A DNA stretch of 64,000 bases. It comes from Carnegiea gigantea (taxonomy: Eukaryota; Streptophyta; Magnoliopsida; Caryophyllales; Cactaceae). The notes under the pieces are model-generated. The model searched no databases, was not told where the DNA came from, and saw only the letters and a program-made list of their open reading frames with translations. Below are positions 59,736 through 64,000 of this stretch, piece by piece. The number at the start of each line of letters is the position of its first letter. Position 1 is the stretch's first letter. The position numbers and the translations under genes are program-made. The stretch covers positions 361,501 through 425,500 of the forward strand of contig JAKOGI010000435.1 of NCBI GenBank assembly GCA_029747015.1, given 5' to 3'.

Positions 59736-61778
59736 GGGGGGGGGAGTATTTTGTTTGGCATTTTCAAAGTGTAGAGAGAGAAGGTGAGGTTCAAAAAGAG
59801 AGAGAGGGAGGAGAAGAAAGAGAGAGAAAGTGAGATTTGAAGGTTCCGATGGTTGGAAAATTGAACAGTAAGTGATTTTTTTGGTTAATTTGTTGTTTGA
59901 AATTAAAATAGCTAAGTTAATTGATATTTTTTACGGTCCTGATTTTCTAAGTTTTGCCGCTGCCACGAACGCCGCAGTGCCACCGCCATCGCCGCCGCCA
60001 GTGCTGCCACCACCGACAATCCGCTTGATTTTTCGAGTGTTTAAAGGTTAGTAGAATTATTGCGCTTTAAAATTGTGTGAATTTGATATGTGATGTTCAT
60101 TTTTGTGAATTTTAATCTTAAAGCATGTTTGTTTAGTTTGAATAATTTATTTTTTCCATAGAATATGAATTTGAATTGCGTTAGTTTTTTATTTAATTTG
60201 TAAAATATGTTTATTAGAAGAAGTAGAGTAAAACATGTTAAGTACGTACATCTAAAATAATTATCTAATTATTTTAAAATATTAAATATGTTAAGCATGC
60301 ATAATATGTTTTATTAAAGTGAATAATTTAAGTAAAACAAATTTGTTTATTATAAAATGTTAAATATGTTAGGCATGTATGTTTTTTGAGGTATGTTTAA
60401 TTTTTTTATGATTTGTTTGATATGTTAAGAATTTTGGTTATATTTTTGCAAGATTTAGGTATATTAAGTATATATTAATTTAAGTTTGCTAAGTATGTTA
60501 ATAGTATTTTGTTATTTTTGTTTGGCTTTGTTTAATTAGATGAAATGTAAAATAAGGTGTTTAATTTGTGGTTGATACTTATTGAGGCTTATGTGGATAA
60601 ATAATATTGTTGTTAAATTTATTTTTTTAGCGTATATGTTGAATTTCATTAATTGTTATATTTTAGGTTTTGTGAGAATTTATTTTGATAGAAAAAAAGT
60701 ATAATGTAACTCTAATTTAATATGTAATGTATGTTGATTTGAATAATTGAAATAGTTGTGAGTATGTAAGCATGTGTAATATATGTTTTGTTTTGGTAAA
60801 TGGTTTAAGAATGTTAAGTATGTCTGTTTTATGTTCGATTTGTTTTGTATATTAATTTTTGGTAAGTATGTGAATAATATTCTTTTTTGAGATATGATTA
60901 ATTTTTCGTTTGATTTGGTTGGTTTAATATGTAATTTATTTTTGTCGTAAAACATGGATGTGAATTACATTAAATTTTAATTTCATTTATGAAGTGTACT
61001 TATTCGAATAAATGAAGTAAAATATGATAAGTATGTACATTTATAATAATTATATAATTATTATGAAATGTTGAAGTATATTAGACATGTGTAATGTGTT
61101 TTGCTTTAGTGAATACTTTAAATTTTCTAAGTTTGTTTGTATTTTGTTTGATTTGTGACATATATTAATATTTTGTAAGTATGTGAAGTGTATGTGTTGT
61201 TGAAGTACGTTAAGTACATATTGAGGTGTGTTAAGTACATATTAATTGAAATTTGCTTATTATGTTAATTGTATTATACCTTATTAATTTTGTTTGGATT
61301 TATTTATTTGGATGAAGTACGAAAGTAATAATTTCATTTGTGTTTGATGCTTGATTACATTTATTTTCACAAATAATATAGTGATGTGAAATTTTGGTTG
61401 AATTATTTATATATGTTAAGTATGTTTATTTTTTGTTTGATTTGTTGTGTATATTTATCATTCGAAAGTATGTAAAGAATATTCTTGTTTGAGGTATAGT
61501 TAATTTTTTGTTTGATTTGTTAAGTATTTTTATTTTATCTTTTGGGTAACAGTATTTTATTTTTTTGTGTTTGTTTATTTGAATAAAGTGTGAAATAAAT
61601 TATGTAATTTATGTTTGATGTTTAATTGGGTGTGTTACGATATATTTAATAGTTCTATTAAATATATTTTTATGCAATACATATATATATGTTAAACTGG
61701 TTAAATAGATTTCTAAAAGATTTTTATTGCAATTAATTATAATTTACATAACAATTAAGGCAATCATATTAGCAATAT
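59736..61778 (+). other. Leader and long intron-like region of CACTA 2, with a diverged internal duplication
   Basis: 59760-60010 is GC-richer, with GA-rich runs and a CCGCC-rich stretch. From 60020 the sequence is AT-rich with no gene. About 60160-60400 (GTAAAACATGTTAAGTACG; ATTATCTAATTATTTTAAAA) is repeated, diverged, at about 60955-61190 (GTAAAATATGATAAGTATG; ATTATATAATTATTATGAAA). A third partial copy occurs near 61415-61540. Confidence 0.55.
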
Positions 61779-63074
61779 ATGGATGGGCCGTTGCATCATC
61801 AATGGATGTATAGGAGAAGAAATCCTAATAGACATGGACTTAGAGATGAGTGGTTGATGGGAGTTAATATGTTTGATGAATTTTCATGAAATCAGGAGGA
61901 GTATAGAATTAATGGAGTTTATAGATGTCCATGAGTGATGTGCAAGAATATGCACTATTTTATAGCTGACGTTGTAAAGTCTCATTTGTATAGAAAGGGG
62001 TTTGTGAAGAATTATTAGTATTGGACAAGTCATGGAAAAGAAGATAATTCGGAAGTAGGGGGTGCAAGTAGTTCACATTCTATGAATTTTGATTACGATC
62101 ACAACGATCATAATCATATGGGGAACATGCTTCATGCTGCCTTCCAAGCTAATGAAATGAACATGAGTAGTCATCATGACATAAATCCTGAGGTATTTTA
62201 CACTATGCTTGAATCTGCCCAAAGACCGTTGTATGAAGGGTGTAACATAGCTGAACTTGAAACATCTGTGAGGCTACTTAGTATTAAATCAGGGCACAAT
62301 ATATCTCAACGTTGTTTCAATGAAGTTGTTGACCTGATGAAAGATATATGCCCTTCTGAAAGTGGCATTCCAAAAAATTATCATTAACAGCTCAGAAAAG
62401 CGAGAGATTTAGGTATGGATGTTCAGGAAATTGATTGTTGTCCGAATGGTTGCATGCTTTATTATAAACAGAATGATAGTTTGTCCGCATGCAATTTTTA
62501 TGGCATACTTCACGAAATTATTCGTGTTGAATTTACAGGTGAGCCAATTAAAAAATGTGTATTCTTTAATTGTGAGTGGTTTGACCCGGATGTTCCTCAG
62601 AGGCTGTGTTATCCTCAATTTACCCCATATCCCGAGATTAATCATACCAGACGTTACAGAAAATTTAACCCATTCATATTTGCTGATACTGCAACCCAAG
62701 TGGTATATCCTAAGTACCCTGAGGGGATATCAGGAAAAGTGAATTGATGGGTAGCTATACCAAACAAACCTCGCGGTGCTCCTAAAGATAAAGATAATCT
62801 AGAACTTGCCTATCAATAGTTAGAAATGACAACCATAAATGTGGATAATATAATAGCCACAATATTAGTCGATGAAACAGCACAAGCTGATGATGTTGAT
62901 GGACATGATTGGGGTGATGATCATGATGGGAATGGTAAACATGATGATGGTGATGAAGAGGATGAAGAAGGTAAATGGGAGGATGAAGCTGAAGACACTG
63001 ATGATGATGATAATGAAAATATGGCATTCAAAAGTGGTGATGATGACGATGACGATGTGTCCCACAATGATTGA
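61779..63074 (+). pseudogene. TNPD-like gene of CACTA 2 with the central transposase deleted
   Basis: The start MDGPLHHQWMYRRRNPNRHG (61779) with GVYRCP and SHLYRKGFVKNY is the Transpos_assoc-like N-terminus; it contains three stops. The open frame at 62082-62387 (MLESAQRPLYEGCNIAELET; LLSIKSGHNISQRCFNEVVD) is the first part of the Transposase_21 protein, continued as CCPNGCMLYYKQNDSLSACN at about 62435-62495. Directly after 'CNFYG', the same frame goes on with a DUF4216 sequence (IRVEFTGEPIKKCVFFNCEW; CYPQFTPYPEINHTRRY; ATQVVYPKYP), then an acidic Asp-rich tail to 63074. The core Transposase_21 and DUF4218 blocks, present in CACTA 1, are missing, so it cannot cut DNA; it might at most make a truncated protein if stops were absent. 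Confidence 0.82.
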
Positions 63075-63233
63075 TTTAATCTTTTTGTTGTATGGATATT
63101 TATGCATGTGTATGTAGTTTTTCTTAATTGCAAACCCAGAAAAACAATTGCACATATGTATTGTAACTTTTCCCTTGACAATGCTATGAATATTTATGCG
63201 GTTGTAGTTTTTTGTTTTGTCCTTATTTGTTAG

Positions 63234-64000
63234 ATGTCTGGACTCAATGGTGGACGTAGTCGTCGTCGAACGGTTAGGAATGATGCAGGTAGAGTAGCAC
63301 CACAACCGACCCCACAGTATGATCCTGCTGATCAAAACTATGAAACAAACACCTTTAGTGGAATGTTTAGAGGTTTCCTTGATCCAACTCAACTATTCGA
63401 AAATTATTTTGGTAGAATGAATGAGCAACCTCATATACAACCACCTTTATTTGGTGTGGGTATGCAATCACCAATCCAACCCAATATTTCTTACATGGAT
63501 GGTACTTCAGCTACTCCATTACCTTATCAACAGCTTGGCACTATTAGTCCACATTTCAACGGTAATCAAATTATGGGGTAACCTAGAATGCCAAGCCACT
63601 CAGTGCACAACAAAGGGGTCCAAAATAAAGGGGTAGGAAGAGATAGACACAATCCTGCACTTGATAGTGAAACTGCAAGCAACAATAATAAGATATATTT
63701 ATAACCTGATGGTGACACGTAAGTTCATTACAAACTTTGTAACTTCTTCAGTAATCATATTCTTTTAATGCCTACAGTAATGACTTTTAACAAATTCTTT
63801 TTTTGTTCTTAGTTTTGTTCTATATCAGGGCGTAGTTTAGAAAATTGTTGAAAGCTTTGCAGGTAAGTACCTACATTCTTGGACCACGTGGGGGAAAGTT
63901 TCACAATCTCAAAGAGACATATGGTTTAATGAGTTCAAGGTTAATTATCTGTACAATGAATTTGAAAGTCATCATTGGATTGTTTGAGATGTTTAATTAC
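63234..64000 (+). pseudogene. TNPA-like gene of CACTA 2, 5' part
   Basis: An open frame of 115 residues (start MSGLNGGRSRRRTVRNDAG, then rich in Pro, Gln and Asn) resembles the low-complexity N-terminal exon of Transposase_24-type genes. From about 63875 another frame reads WTTWGKVSQSQRDIWFNEFK, the signature of the conserved domain. This protein normally binds the subterminal repeats. The frame stops at 63579-63581, and 'HHWIV*' occurs at the window's end, so it is likely broken, but intron positions are uncertain and the 3' part is beyond the window. Confidence 0.65.

Larger units (their letters stand above)
59519..64000 (+). mobile_element. CACTA transposon 2, left part (runs off the window)
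   Basis: It begins with CACTACTACAAAAACG at 59519 inside the integrase of the minus-strand copia; the three bases before it are GAT. Behind the terminal repeat comes a dense subterminal array of CCGTCGG and TTCCGACGG motifs. A GC-rich leader, a 1.7-kb AT-rich intron-like stretch, a TNPD-like pseudogene with an internal deletion, and the start of a TNPA-like gene follow. The family differs from CACTA 1 in its terminal sequence and subterminal motif. The right end lies outside the window. Confidence 0.85.

Overview
This window is plant nuclear DNA. The evidence is AT-rich non-coding sequence, spliced coding fragments, and plant lineages of LTR retrotransposons (Ty1/copia, Ty3/gypsy of the Del/Tekay type, a TRIM), two En/Spm (CACTA) DNA transposons and hAT-type MITEs. 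The species cannot be named from sequence alone; an angiosperm with an expanded repeat fraction fits. I found no rRNA, tRNA, CRISPR array or bacterial-type operon.

Layout, left to right. 1-430 holds a broken copia gag. About 439-7940 is a minus-strand LTR retroelement with a decayed gag-like reading frame; one of its LTRs carries a six-LTR tandem TRIM array (1717-3538) with an exact 5-bp target duplication. 7941-13075 is AT-rich and without a recognisable gene. 13079-24770 is an essentially complete 11.7-kb CACTA element with TNPD-like and TNPA-like genes, both broken, and a solo LTR nested in its leader. 24884-41932 is a copia element split by an 11.5-kb Del/Tekay chromovirus (26191-37727); target duplications are visible for both. 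41938-43690 is unassigned apart from a cluster of perfect hairpins. 43697-44080 encodes the C-terminal end of a phage-type RNA polymerase of the sort carried by plant mitochondrial linear plasmids. 45040-45594 is a hAT-like MITE.

The only convincing host gene is at 46367-47592: a two-exon gene for a secreted cysteine-knot (knottin) peptide with a TATA box, a phase-matched 914-bp intron, a propeptide and a C-terminal eight-cysteine domain. It resembles the alpha-amylase-inhibitor type of plant knottins. A decayed tandem duplicate that has lost its start codon and mature domain follows at 47814-50670.

The right part is again repeats. There are two decayed minus-strand copia pol genes (53622-56250, interrupted by a hAT-type MITE with a perfect 8-bp target duplication; and 57276-59518). 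The second copia is cut by another CACTA element (59519 to the window end). In that element's TNPD-like gene, the central transposase and DUF4218 blocks are deleted, so the N-terminal part joins directly to DUF4216.

The order of insertion can be read from the nesting. The TRIM is younger than its host LTR. The solo LTR is younger than CACTA 1. The gypsy element is younger than the copia element. CACTA 2 is younger than the minus-strand copia. Nearly all element genes carry stops or frameshifts, so most of the window is old, silenced repeat sequence around one small defence-type peptide gene.
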